Assembly (NCBI RefSeq): GCF_009834875.1
Contig: NZ_WVHT01000004.1
Location: 310,001 to 374,000 of the forward strand
Length of the DNA stretch: 64,000 nucleotides
Direction of reading: 5' to 3'
Origin: Hufsiella arboris
GTDB taxonomy: Bacteria > Bacteroidota > Bacteroidia > Sphingobacteriales > Sphingobacteriaceae
The notes under the pieces were generated by a model. That model saw only the letters and a program-made list of their open reading frames with translations. It ran no database searches and was not told the origin of the DNA. A program made the translations under genes and the position numbers. This document shows positions 26,303 through 36,246 of this stretch, piece by piece. How positions within the stretch are numbered: the stretch's first letter is position 1; each line of letters opens with the position of its first letter.

Positions 26303-28681
26303 ATGATCAAGAACTTCATCAAAATCGCCTGGCGGAATCTTTTAAAAAACAAAGTGTATTCAGCTATCAACATTCTCGGGCTTGCCACAGGAATGGCTGT
26401 TGCCCTACTGATTGGCTTATGGATATGGGATGAGTTAACTTACAATGAGTACCACACCAATCATAAAGAGCTGGCGCAGGTGATGACCACTCAAACTTTT
26501 AACGGAGAAACAGGTACAGGAGCTGCTGTCGCAATGCCTTTGTCCACTGAGTTACGGGCGAAATATGGCAGCGACTTTAAAAACGTGTCCATGGCGTCCT
26601 GGAATTTCGGGCACATCGTTGCCAGGGGCGATAATAAAATATCGGCACAGGGAATGTGGGTCGAGCCAAATTTTCCGGCGATGATTTCGTTGCGTATGGT
26701 TAAAGGAAGCATCAAAGGGCTTACCGATCTTTCGTCGATTCTGATCAGCGAATCCATTGCGAAATCAATGTTTGGCGATTCGGATCCTATCAACAAGATG
26801 CTGAAGCTCGACAACAAAGAAACTTATAAAGTAACAGGTGTGTTTGAGGATCTTCCAGAAAACACTACATTAAAAGAAGCGAAGATCTTTTTAAACTGGG
26901 AGAAATACAAAACGACTGAAAAATGGTTGAAGGAATCGATGACACACTGGGGAAACCACTCGTTTCAATGTTTCGTCCAGATAAACAGTAACGGCGATTT
27001 CGGAAAGGTCACCAAAAAAATCAAGGATGCTTCCATGAAGCATTTAAACGCGGCGCAGGATGGCAAGGAAGAACTTATACTTCAGCCCATGGATAACTGG
27101 CGCTTGTACAGCGAATTTAAAAACGGGAAAGTTGTCGGCGGCGCGATTCAATTTGTATGGCTTTTTGCAATAATCGGCGCGTTCGTACTACTGTTAGCCT
27201 GTATCAACTTCATGAATCTTTCTACCGCCAGAAGCGAGAAACGCGCCAAAGAAGTAGGTATCCGCAAAACAGTTGGCTCATTAAAACAACAACTGATCGG
27301 CCAGTTCTTAAGTGAATCACTGGTTATCTCCTTCATAGCTTTTTTGGTTTCGATCATTTTTGCACTTCTGCTGCTCCCTGTATTCAACTCAATATCCAAT
27401 AAAGATATGTCTCTGCCTTGGGCAAATCCTTGGTTTTGGCTTACTTGCCTGGCGTTTACAATTTTCACAGGTTTTGTTTCGGGAAGCTATCCGGCGTTTT
27501 ACCTTTCAAGTTTCGATCCGATACAAGTTTTAAAAGGCACTTATCGCGTAGGACGGTTTGCCTCATTGCCCCGTAAAGTACTGGTAGTCGTTCAGTTCAC
27601 TGTTTCAATTACGTTAATCATAGGAACTATTATCGTCTTCAAACAAATTGAATTTGCCCGGAACCGCCCGGTAAATTACAGCCGGGAAGGCCTTATCAGA
27701 ATCGACATGACCACGCCGGATCTTTACGGTCATTATGACGCGATCAGAAATGACCTTATATCCACCGGAGTAGTCGATAACATGGCTGAATCATCTAGCC
27801 CGACAACCGATGTCTATTCCAATCAGATTGGATTTAGCTGGGAAGGAAAGGATCCTAATTCACTGCCATTATTTGGGACGATTGGCGTTACGGGTGACTA
27901 TGGAAAAACTATTAACTGGCAAATTAAAGAAGGCCGCGATTTCTCAAAAAGCTTTTCCGACAGCTTGTCGCTGATTTTGAACGAGTCGGCTGTTAAACTA
28001 ACCGGATTAAAGAATATTGTTGGCAAAACGATCAAATGGAATGATAAAAATTATTCCGTTGTCGGAGTAATTAAGGATATGGTTATGCAATCGCCATACG
28101 AGCCAGTGCAGCCCACTATTTTTGCTTACAATCCCGGCTGGGCGAACCTGATACTCGTGCATATGAAATCGGGAGTGCCCTTACAAAACGCTTTGTCGAA
28201 AATTGAAGGCGTATTTAAGAAATACAATCCGGGCGCTCCTTTCGACTACAAATTTGTTGACGATGAATATGCGAAAAAATTCAACGACGAAAAACGAATA
28301 GGCAACCTAGCGACATTATTCGCCGTGCTCGCCATTTTTATATCATGCCTTGGCTTGCTCGGCCTTGCTTCTTTCGTTGCAGAACAGCGCACCAAGGAGA
28401 TCGGCGTGCGCAAAGTATTAGGAGCGTCGGTGTTCAACTTATGGCAAATGCTGTCGAAGGACTTTGCAATACTGGTAATTATCTCATGCTGTATCGCGGT
28501 CCCTGTTGCGTGGTATTATTTAAATGGCTGGTTGCAGCGATATAATTACCGCACAGAAATTTCCTGGTGGGTTTTCCTTCTCGCATGCGCCGGGGCGATG
28601 GTTGTAACGATTATAACTGTGAGCTTCCAATCTATCAAAGCAGCGCTTTCTAACCCGATAAAGAGTTTAAGGACGGAATAA
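26303..28681 (+). CDS. MacB-like double-FtsX ABC permease (perm5)
   Basis: 792 aa starting MIKNFIKIAWRN. It belongs to the clearest subfamily of the array, perm5, perm10 and perm11, which share GMAVALLIGLWIWDELT-type TM1, a WxFxH segment, DNWRLYSEFKNGK-type motif and VLKGTxRVGRFAxxPRKVLVV between TM4 and TM5. Coupling motifs AKEVGIRKTVGSL and TKEIGVRKVLGAS. Second domain landmark SSSPTTDVYSNQIGFSWEGKDPN. Tail NPIKSLRTE. Confidence 0.93.
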   Translation: MIKNFIKIAWRNLLKNKVYSAINILGLATGMAVALLIGLWIWDELTYNEYHTNHKELAQVMTTQTFNGETGTGAAVAMPLSTELRAKYGSDFKNVSMASWNFGHIVARGDNKISAQGMWVEPNFPAMISLRMVKGSIKGLTDLSSILISESIAKSMFGDSDPINKMLKLDNKETYKVTGVFEDLPENTTLKEAKIFLNWEKYKTTEKWLKESMTHWGNHSFQCFVQINSNGDFGKVTKKIKDASMKHLNAAQDGKEELILQPMDNWRLYSEFKNGKVVGGAIQFVWLFAIIGAFVLLLACINFMNLSTARSEKRAKEVGIRKTVGSLKQQLIGQFLSESLVISFIAFLVSIIFALLLLPVFNSISNKDMSLPWANPWFWLTCLAFTIFTGFVSGSYPAFYLSSFDPIQVLKGTYRVGRFASLPRKVLVVVQFTVSITLIIGTIIVFKQIEFARNRPVNYSREGLIRIDMTTPDLYGHYDAIRNDLISTGVVDNMAESSSPTTDVYSNQIGFSWEGKDPNSLPLFGTIGVTGDYGKTINWQIKEGRDFSKSFSDSLSLILNESAVKLTGLKNIVGKTIKWNDKNYSVVGVIKDMVMQSPYEPVQPTIFAYNPGWANLILVHMKSGVPLQNALSKIEGVFKKYNPGAPFDYKFVDDEYAKKFNDEKRIGNLATLFAVLAIFISCLGLLGLASFVAEQRTKEIGVRKVLGASVFNLWQMLSKDFAILVIISCCIAVPVAWYYLNGWLQRYNYRTEISWWVFLLACAGAMVVTIITVSFQSIKAALSNPIKSLRTE

Positions 28682-28683
28682 CC

Positions 28684-28733
28684 AGGTATCGGGTGTCAGG
28701 CAGGATTCAACTGACACCCGTTACCCGATACCT
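28684..28733 (+). repeat. Long imperfect hairpin in perm5-perm6 gap
   Basis: AGGTATCGGGTGTCAG (28684-28699) pairs in two pieces with CTGACACCC (28711-28719) and CCCGATACCT (28724-28733). The loop is about 11 nt, with a small bulge. It is the most complete copy of the GGTATCGGGTGTCAG unit in the window and is not followed by a T-run. Confidence 0.7.
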
Positions 28734-28746
28734 AAAAACAAATATC

Positions 28747-31101
28747 ATGATCAGAAACTTCATCAAAATAGCTTGGCGGAACCTGGTAAGGAATAAAGGT
28801 TTCTCGCTTACAAATATCCTGGGGCTGACTATCGGGATGACATGTACCATCTTTATCCTTTTGTGGGTGAAGGATGAGCTTGCTTATGATAAGTTTCATG
28901 CCAATCACGACAATATTTACCAGGTGATGGCAACCCGCGATTTCAAGAACAATATTTTCACCGATCCAAATATGGTTCTTCCGCTGGCCAAAGCATTGGA
29001 AGGCGGAAATCCGATGATTAAAAGAACCGTGGTTACAACACACCAGGAATCGCATTTGATCGAATATGGCGATACCAAACTAAAAAAGGACTTATACCAG
29101 GTAAGCGACCAGTTTTTCAATATTTTTTCCTGGAGGTTTATTAAAGGTAGTCCGACTAACGCGATTAGTGATCCGAAATCAATTGTTATCACCCAATCGG
29201 CCGCTAAATCATTTTTCGGCGATAGCGACCCTATCAATAAAGTAATTAAAATTGATAACGAACAAAATTATAAGATAAGCGCCGTTGTCGCCGATCCTCC
29301 GGACAATTCGACCTTTAAGTTTGATTTTATCGCACCGTTTGATTATTCGTCAGATTTCATCAAAAACCGGATGCATGAATGGGTTAACTCATCACATAGC
29401 GTATTTATTCAAACAACGCCGGGCGCCAATATGGCTGCCGTCGACAAGTTTATCGACAAGGTTAAGCATGACCATGACGCCAACGATAAAATAAGTACCT
29501 ATTTCACTTTCCCAATGAATAAATGGCACTTATACAGCGAATTTAAAGATGGGAAAAACGTCGGAGGATTGATTGAATATGTAAAGCTGTTTACCGTCAT
29601 CGCCGTAATTATTCTGTTGATAGCCTGTGTGAATTTCATGAACTTGTCTACCGCTCGCTCTGAAAAACGAGCGAAAGAAGTAGGCATTCGTAAAACACTT
29701 GGATCAGATAAACGAAAACTCATTACGCAATTCTTTTTTGAATCTATTACACTTTCACTTATCGCATTTATACTGTCGGCGGCTGCAGTTCTTCTGCTCA
29801 TGCCGTTATTCAATACGCTGGTAAATAAAAATCTTCATTTAAACATCGTTGATCCACTTTTCTTAGCCGGTGGGATCTTTATAATTCTATTTACGGGTAT
29901 TGTCGCCGGAAGCTACCCTGCACTTTACCTCTCATCTTTCAGTCCGGTTAAAGTTTTAAAGGGAACTTTTGTTGCAGGCAAAGGGGCTGTTTTACCACGG
30001 CGTATTTTAGTGATCGGACAGTTTGTAATGTCGATTGTACTGATCTCGGCGACAATTATTATCTACAGACAAATACAACATATCAAAGACCGGAAAATTG
30101 GCTATAATCCTGATAACCTGATCATGGTGCCGTCCTCAGGTGATATTGATAAAAATTTTGCTGCTGTTAAACAGGATTTATATAACACCGGGTTGATAAA
30201 CGCCGTTACCCGAACTTCGTCGCCAATAACTGAAATCTGGTGGAAATCAGGATCACCCGATTATAACGGTAAACCGGCGGACGCAAGCCTGATATTTTCT
30301 GGATTAAGCACCGATGTTGATTTCACCAAAACGATGGGCGTAAAAATACTGGAAGGCCGTGACTTTAATGGTATGCCCGGAGATTCGTCGGTTATGCTGT
30401 TAAATAAAGCCGCCGTTGAGGCCATGAATATCAAAAATCCGATCGGAATGGAAATGCGCTATGGCAAAAAATATACCGTGGCTGGTGTCATCGACAACAT
30501 TGTGATGGAGTCGCCTTATGACCCCGTCGGCCCGCTGATGATTTATTACAGCCCCGATAATTCAAGCGTGGTTAGTATCAGGTTAAAAGAAGGGGTACAA
30601 CCACAAACAGCTCTCAAAACACTCGAGAAAATTTTCAAAAAATACAATCCGAAAAATCTTTTTGAATACAAGTTTGCCGACCAGGAGTTTGGGAAGAAAT
30701 TTGTAACTGAAGAACTGATCAGCCGCATTACAAATATTTTTGCGGGACTTGCCATATTTATTTGCTGCATTGGTTTAGCCGGGTTGGCATCCTTCACTAT
30801 TGAAAAACGCTTTAGGGAAATTGGCATTCGTAAAGTGATCGGTGCATCCGTTCAACAATTGCTAATGCTTATATCAACCGAATTTTTAAAGCTGGTTTTG
30901 ATTGCATTTCTTATTGCTGTGCCTTTAACGTGGTGGATGATGCATATCTGGCTGCAAAAATATACCTATCACGTTGATATCAGCATTTGGTTATTTGCAA
31001 TTGTAGGCGTGCTGATACTGCTTCTGACATTAGTTGTTGTAAGCCTGAATACCATGAGAGCGGCAACTGCCAATCCAGTTAAGAGTTTGAGAACGGAATA
31101 A
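28747..31101 (+). CDS. MacB-like double-FtsX ABC permease (perm6)
   Basis: 784 aa from MIRNFIKIAWRN at 28747. The frame is open from 28693, but that part lies in the intergenic hairpin. Coupling motifs AKEVGIRKTLGSD and FREIGIRKVIGAS. The first domain has a KWHLYSEFKDGKNVGG motif shared with perm5 and perm11. The second domain is distinctive: TSSPITEIWWKSGSPDYNGK and a short DGMPGDSSVM-type loop (NGMPGDSSVM). It is the shortest intact member but one. Tail NPVKSLRTE. Confidence 0.92.
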   Translation: MIRNFIKIAWRNLVRNKGFSLTNILGLTIGMTCTIFILLWVKDELAYDKFHANHDNIYQVMATRDFKNNIFTDPNMVLPLAKALEGGNPMIKRTVVTTHQESHLIEYGDTKLKKDLYQVSDQFFNIFSWRFIKGSPTNAISDPKSIVITQSAAKSFFGDSDPINKVIKIDNEQNYKISAVVADPPDNSTFKFDFIAPFDYSSDFIKNRMHEWVNSSHSVFIQTTPGANMAAVDKFIDKVKHDHDANDKISTYFTFPMNKWHLYSEFKDGKNVGGLIEYVKLFTVIAVIILLIACVNFMNLSTARSEKRAKEVGIRKTLGSDKRKLITQFFFESITLSLIAFILSAAAVLLLMPLFNTLVNKNLHLNIVDPLFLAGGIFIILFTGIVAGSYPALYLSSFSPVKVLKGTFVAGKGAVLPRRILVIGQFVMSIVLISATIIIYRQIQHIKDRKIGYNPDNLIMVPSSGDIDKNFAAVKQDLYNTGLINAVTRTSSPITEIWWKSGSPDYNGKPADASLIFSGLSTDVDFTKTMGVKILEGRDFNGMPGDSSVMLLNKAAVEAMNIKNPIGMEMRYGKKYTVAGVIDNIVMESPYDPVGPLMIYYSPDNSSVVSIRLKEGVQPQTALKTLEKIFKKYNPKNLFEYKFADQEFGKKFVTEELISRITNIFAGLAIFICCIGLAGLASFTIEKRFREIGIRKVIGASVQQLLMLISTEFLKLVLIAFLIAVPLTWWMMHIWLQKYTYHVDISIWLFAIVGVLILLLTLVVVSLNTMRAATANPVKSLRTE

Positions 31102-31144
31102 GGAAAATCAGTAACTATTTACAACTCACTTAAAGTGTGAAACC

Positions 31145-33505
31145 ATGTTCAAAACAAACCTCAAAATTGCATGGCGCAATCTGTTAAAAGACAAACAGTT
31201 CACCATTCTAAATGTACTGGGTTTATCTGCCGGCCTTGCCTGCGCATTGCTCATTTTTCTTTGGGTAAGTGATGAAATAGGCTATGATAAGTTCTTCGCG
31301 AATGATGACCGTTTATTTAAGCTGATCGAGCAGCGGACCAATACTGATGGAGCAATTAGTTATTCAGAAGAATCTTCAGGCAGATTAAGTGAGGCCGTGA
31401 AGCAATCAGTTTCCGGGGTTGAATATGCCGCAGCAGTAGCGCCGCCAGGATGGTTTCCGCAAAATACGCTTTCAGTAAAAGATAAAAACCTTAAGGCAAA
31501 CGGGCAGTATGCTGAGAAGGATTATTTTAATATTTTTTCATTTCCGTTGATCGCTGGTAACAGGAATAACGTGCTGGCAAACAATAATTCAATTGTATTG
31601 AGTGACGAACTTGCGGTGAAGTTGTTCGGCACCACCGATAATATTATCGGCAAGCCTGTAAACTTCGATCATGATACCACATTTTTCGTGTCTGGTATAT
31701 TCAAAAAAATGCCTGTCAATTCTTCGCAGCAATTTGATTTTGTGTTGTCATTCGACTATTTCAAAACAATAAAAAACTGGGTAACGAATTGGCGCAGCAC
31801 CGGCCCATTGAATTATGTATTGTTAAAGAAAGGCGTCAGCCTGGAACAGTTTAATAAGAACGTAAAAAATACTATCAAAAAAAATTCTGAAGATACCACG
31901 ACAAACGTAGTAGCCATGAAATTTTCTGACATGTACCTTCACAATAATTATAACGGCAATGCGCAAAGCGGCGGAAGGATAGAATATGTAAAATTATTTT
32001 CATTGCTGGCGGTATTTGTAATGGCAATCGCGTGCATCAATTTCATGAATCTATCCACGGCTAAAGCTGCACGCAGGTTTAAAGAAGTTGGCATTAAAAA
32101 AGTGGTTGGCGCAGCACGGAAACAGTTAATAATTCAGTTTCTTACCGAGTCATTTTTACTTACTCTTATCGCGATGGGCCTTGCAATAGCCATTGCAGTG
32201 TTCTTGTTGCCCGCGTTCAACCAAATAACAGGGAAAAATATCTCATTACACTTCACCTGGCAGATGATTACCGGTATTATTGGTATTGCTTTAGTAACCG
32301 GATTTCTTTCCGGCGGTTATCCGGCTTTATACATTTCTAAATTCAATCCGCTATCTGTTCTAAAGGGCCAGTTGAATACATCAGCAGCAGAATTGTTGTC
32401 ACGAAAAGGTTTGGTTGTTTTTCAATTTACATTATCAACTGTTTTAATTGTTACAGTATTCGTTATATATCAACAAATACAATTCATTCAAAACGCCGAC
32501 CCCGGTTATAATAAAAATAATGTAATACGCTTGGCTGCAGAAGGTGGCCTCAGTATAAAACAAGATGCATTTATTGCCGAATTGAAAAAGATAAACGGCG
32601 TTAAAAACGCGAGCGCTACAAACCACCGTATGGTTGGGCACAATTTCGCTACAAACGGTTTGGAATGGGCCGGTAAACCGTTAAATGACAACACATTTTT
32701 TGAGGGTTTTGAAACGGATTACAACTTTGTCGAGACAATGGGCATGCACATAAAGGAAGGCAGGGCATTTTTAAAAACCTTTGGCGCTGATTCAACAACA
32801 ATAATTTTAAATGAGGCTGCTGTAAAAGCTATGCATTTAGCCGATCCGCTTGGCAAAATTGTAAAGCTTGACGGGAGGAATATGCAGGTAATCGGCATTG
32901 TCAAAGATTTTCATTTTGAATCGATGCATGCAGAAATAAAACCCTCTTACCTAGTTCTTGTACCACAACGCGGCACTATCGTTGCAAGTATCAGCAGTAA
33001 TAATCAGCAAGTAACAATCAGCGCAATTGAACAGCTATATAAACGCTTTAATCCAGGCTTTCCATTTACGTTTAATTTTCTGAATGAATCTTATCAACAA
33101 CAATATGAAAGTGAAACAAGGGTATCTGCCTTATCAAAATATTTTGCAGGCTTAGCCATTATCATTTCATGCCTTGGTTTGTTTGGTTTAGCTGCTTTCA
33201 CTGCACAAAAAAGGAGAAAGGAGATTGGTATAAGAAAGGTGGTTGGAGCTTCTGTAAGCAATATTACTGCTATGTTATCAAAAGACTTTTTGAAACTGAT
33301 AGTCATTTCGCTGTTGATAGCTTTTCCTGTGTCGTGGTGGTTGATGTATAATTGGCTGCAGGGCTTTGCTTATCGCATACATTTAACACCAGCGACATTT
33401 GTAATTGCGGGAATTGCTGTCATTATAATCACGTTATTTACTATCAGCTTTCAATCCATAAAGGCAGCCGTTGCCAACCCTGTAAAGAGTTTACGAACGG
33501 AATAA
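31145..33505 (+). CDS. MacB-like double-FtsX ABC permease (perm7)
   Basis: 786 aa, start MFKTNLKIAWRN, 43 nt after perm6 and the last gene before module B. Coupling motifs FKEVGIKKVVGAA and RKEIGIRKVVGAS; the first has K where all the others have R (IKK instead of IRK). In the first periplasmic domain VAPPGWFPQN is unique in the array. Second domain landmark TNHRMVGHNFATNGLEWAG. Tail NPVKSLRTE. Together with the adaptor and ATPase it closes the first putative transcription unit (14367-33505). Confidence 0.92.
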   Translation: MFKTNLKIAWRNLLKDKQFTILNVLGLSAGLACALLIFLWVSDEIGYDKFFANDDRLFKLIEQRTNTDGAISYSEESSGRLSEAVKQSVSGVEYAAAVAPPGWFPQNTLSVKDKNLKANGQYAEKDYFNIFSFPLIAGNRNNVLANNNSIVLSDELAVKLFGTTDNIIGKPVNFDHDTTFFVSGIFKKMPVNSSQQFDFVLSFDYFKTIKNWVTNWRSTGPLNYVLLKKGVSLEQFNKNVKNTIKKNSEDTTTNVVAMKFSDMYLHNNYNGNAQSGGRIEYVKLFSLLAVFVMAIACINFMNLSTAKAARRFKEVGIKKVVGAARKQLIIQFLTESFLLTLIAMGLAIAIAVFLLPAFNQITGKNISLHFTWQMITGIIGIALVTGFLSGGYPALYISKFNPLSVLKGQLNTSAAELLSRKGLVVFQFTLSTVLIVTVFVIYQQIQFIQNADPGYNKNNVIRLAAEGGLSIKQDAFIAELKKINGVKNASATNHRMVGHNFATNGLEWAGKPLNDNTFFEGFETDYNFVETMGMHIKEGRAFLKTFGADSTTIILNEAAVKAMHLADPLGKIVKLDGRNMQVIGIVKDFHFESMHAEIKPSYLVLVPQRGTIVASISSNNQQVTISAIEQLYKRFNPGFPFTFNFLNESYQQQYESETRVSALSKYFAGLAIIISCLGLFGLAAFTAQKRRKEIGIRKVVGASVSNITAMLSKDFLKLIVISLLIAFPVSWWLMYNWLQGFAYRIHLTPATFVIAGIAVIIITLFTISFQSIKAAVANPVKSLRTE

Positions 33506-33584
33506 GCAGCCGAAGACCAAATCCAAAGAGCTGTCCTGTTATAGCAATGCCTGTAAACGCTGATGGCTCTTATCCTACAAAATT

Positions 33585-33621
33585 CGTTCGCTTACGAACG
33601 CAAACTGTGCGATAACGAACA
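33585..33621 (+). promoter_or_regulatory. Putative enhancer pair, module B
   Basis: Outer palindrome CGTTCGCTTACGAACG (33585-33600, arms perfect) and inner palindrome TGTGCGATAACGAACA (33606-33621, one arm mismatch). Starts are 21 bp apart, two helical turns, so both would present on the same DNA face. Confidence 0.75.
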
Positions 33622-33672
33622 CCGAATTCTCAATTATACGGTTCAGCGCGCCAAAATAAGCGTTTTTAACTA

Positions 33673-33688
33673 TGGCATTTAATCTGTA
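33673..33688 (+). promoter_or_regulatory. Sigma-54-like -24/-12 promoter, module B (perm8 unit)
   Basis: TGGCATTTAATCTGTA: GG at -24 and GT in place of GC at -12. It begins 67 bp after the start of the inner enhancer palindrome; the leader to perm8 is about 150 nt. Confidence 0.65.
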
Positions 33689-33844
33689 ACGGGATGGTTG
33701 GTGATGGTTATTGGTTGACGGTTCATTGGTTAGTAGCTAATAGTTCATAGTTGGTGGCTCCTGGCCGTTCACTTGAGGACTGATACCTGACACCTTAAAC
33801 CTGATACCTAAAACCCGATACCGGATTTCCGACACCCAAAAACC

Positions 33845-36226
33845 ATGATAAAGAACTACTTTAAAACCGCATTACGGAACCTTTGGAGACACAAAGGCTT
33901 TTCCTTTTTAAATGTACTGGGCCTTGCGGTTGGAATGACTGCATGCGCCCTGATTGTACTTTATGTAACGTTTGAACTGAGTTATGATTCAATGCACAAA
34001 AAGTCCGATCGTATTTACCGGATTATATGCGACATCAAAACTCCGACAGAAGTAATTAATGCATCCGGCCCGTCCTGGGCGGTAGCGCCTCATATCGATG
34101 GAGCGTTTCCCGAAATTGAGTCGGCTGTGCGGGTCAGCCGAGAAAGCTTTCTGGTCCGCCGCGGCGATGTTAAATTCCAGGAAGACAAATCCGCATTTGT
34201 TGATTCAGCATTCTTTCATGTATTTGATTTTGAACTTGTAAAAGGTGATCGCAGGACAGCATTAAACAATCCATTTAGCGTTGTACTATCAGAAAGTACT
34301 GCTAAAAAATATTTCGGTAGCAGCAACCCAGTCGGACAAACGCTGCTGTTCACCGGCGACGCGATTCCTGCCAAGGTTACAGGGGTAATGAAAGACATTC
34401 CTGAAAACTCGCAGATAAGGGCAGATCTGTTAATTTCCATGTCCACCCTTACCAGGAATCTCAATAAAGGGCTCGATGATCAGTGGGGCAACTACGGTTC
34501 TTCGGCTTATGTGCTGTTAAAACCCGGTACTAATGCAAAAGCACTCGAGAAAAAATTGCCGGCGTTCCTTGAAAAAATGAATGGCAAACAGATGAAAGAC
34601 TCGAAGATGTATGCCACCTTGTTCCTCGAGCCTTTGCGCGATGTTTACCTTTACTCAACACGCGACGGATCAAAGACAGGAAATATCACCAACGTCTATA
34701 TTTTCTCAATGATCGCTGTATTTATATTGGCAATTGCATGCATCAACTTTATCAATCTTACAACCGCGCGCTCGACAGAACGTGCCAAAGAAGTTGGGAT
34801 ACGGAAGGTTGTCGGAGCTGTAAAAAGTCAGTTAGCCGGGCAATTCATCGGCGAATCGATTATACTTTGCTTAACCGCATTCATCTTTACCCTGATAGTA
34901 TCGGCCCTGCTTCTACCCCTGTTTAACCAACTGGCCGGCAAAACTGTCAGCAGCGGAATTTTCAGTAATCTTACATTTGTCGGCATATTATTTATTGGAT
35001 CTATTATAATCGGTTTCCTTGCGGGATTGTACCCGGCACTTATCCTGGCATCGTTCAAACCGGTATTAATTTTAAAGGGAAGGTTTTCATCCGGCAGCCG
35101 CGGTATCCTCCTTCGAAAGGTACTGGTGGTAACCCAATTTACCATATCCATATCGCTGATCATCGGTACCATCATAGTTTACAAACAAATGAGCTACATG
35201 CGAAGCCAGGATCTTGGATTTAACAAAGACCAGGTTCTGATATTAGATACGAATGGCGACAAAGCGAAAAAATCATTAAAAGAAGAAATTTCGCGACTGC
35301 CAAATATTAAATCGATTGCGATGTCGTCCAGCGTGCCGGGCGGTGGAAATCCGGGCGCTTATTCAGAAATAGAAAATAAAAAAGGTGATCTGCAGGTTGC
35401 TAACCTTGATTTGTATTTCGTTGATTTCGACTATATCACGCAGTTTAACATGAAAATGGTGGCAGGAAGACCTTTTCAGAAAGAATTCGCTACTGATACG
35501 ACACAGGCAATGGTCTTGAATGAAGCAGCCGTAAAAATGTTTGGCTATAGTTCTCCCGACCAGGCTCTTGGCAAACGTTTTAAACAATGGGGACGCGAAG
35601 GAAAAATCGTAGGCGTTGTTAAAGATTTTCATTTCCGCTCATTGCAGGAAAACATTAAACCCCTGAGTATGCGCATCGAGCCCGACGGATGCAACCTGAT
35701 AACTGTTAAAATTGCAGGCTCAAATTTACCCGGCACAATAAGGTCTATAGAAAGCAAATGGAAGGAACTTATTCCTAACAGGCCATTTAGCTACGAATTC
35801 CTGGATGAGTTTTTTGACAGTCAATACCGCGCCCAGCAAAGGTTCGGAAACCTGTTTCTCAATTTTGCGGTGCTTGCCATATTTATTTCATGCCTTGGAT
35901 TGCTTGGACTTGCCTCTTACAGCACCATGCAGCGTACGCGCGAAATCGGAATACGTAAAGTTATGGGTGCGTCGGTTTCCGGAATCGTCAACCTGCTGTC
36001 GGTTGATTTTCTGAAACTGGTATTGGTAGCTTTTGTAATTGCCTCGCCTATCGCATGGCTGACAATGCACTACTGGCTAAGCGATTTCGCCTACCGTATC
36101 AATATCGTGTGGTGGATTTTTGCTCTCGCCGGAATCACGGCTGCAGTGATAGCTTTTGTTACTATCAGCTTCCAGGCTATCAAGGCAGCACTAACAAACC
36201 CGGTTAAAAGTTTGAGAACGGAATAG
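33845..36226 (+). CDS. MacB-like double-FtsX ABC permease (perm8)
   Basis: 793 aa, MIKNYFKTALRN start, first gene after module B. Coupling motifs AKEVGIRKVVGAV and TREIGIRKVMGAS. The N-terminal domain carries the SMSTLTRNLNKGLDDQWGNYGSSAYVLLKPG-type block, placing it near perm2 and perm17. The TM4 region reads FLAGLYPALILASF, where most siblings have AGSYPAFYLSSF. Second domain starts SSSVPGGGNPGAYSE. Tail NPVKSLRTE. Only 20 nt separate it from perm9. Confidence 0.92.
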   Translation: MIKNYFKTALRNLWRHKGFSFLNVLGLAVGMTACALIVLYVTFELSYDSMHKKSDRIYRIICDIKTPTEVINASGPSWAVAPHIDGAFPEIESAVRVSRESFLVRRGDVKFQEDKSAFVDSAFFHVFDFELVKGDRRTALNNPFSVVLSESTAKKYFGSSNPVGQTLLFTGDAIPAKVTGVMKDIPENSQIRADLLISMSTLTRNLNKGLDDQWGNYGSSAYVLLKPGTNAKALEKKLPAFLEKMNGKQMKDSKMYATLFLEPLRDVYLYSTRDGSKTGNITNVYIFSMIAVFILAIACINFINLTTARSTERAKEVGIRKVVGAVKSQLAGQFIGESIILCLTAFIFTLIVSALLLPLFNQLAGKTVSSGIFSNLTFVGILFIGSIIIGFLAGLYPALILASFKPVLILKGRFSSGSRGILLRKVLVVTQFTISISLIIGTIIVYKQMSYMRSQDLGFNKDQVLILDTNGDKAKKSLKEEISRLPNIKSIAMSSSVPGGGNPGAYSEIENKKGDLQVANLDLYFVDFDYITQFNMKMVAGRPFQKEFATDTTQAMVLNEAAVKMFGYSSPDQALGKRFKQWGREGKIVGVVKDFHFRSLQENIKPLSMRIEPDGCNLITVKIAGSNLPGTIRSIESKWKELIPNRPFSYEFLDEFFDSQYRAQQRFGNLFLNFAVLAIFISCLGLLGLASYSTMQRTREIGIRKVMGASVSGIVNLLSVDFLKLVLVAFVIASPIAWLTMHYWLSDFAYRINIVWWIFALAGITAAVIAFVTISFQAIKAALTNPVKSLRTE

Positions 36227-36246
36227 CTTTTAAAAAATACCGCGTT

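Larger units (their letters stand above)
33506..33844. other. Regulatory gap before perm8 (module B and low-complexity leader)
   Basis: 339 nt without a gene. From left to right: an imperfect stem (AAGAGC at 33524-33529 with GCTCTT further on), the enhancer pair 33585-33621, the sigma-54-like element 33673-33688, then a leader with GGTT-N-TGGTT-type repeats (33694-33757), and clustered GGTATC-type words reading CTGATACCTGACACC, CCTGATACC and CCCGATACC (33779-33826). Confidence 0.6.
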
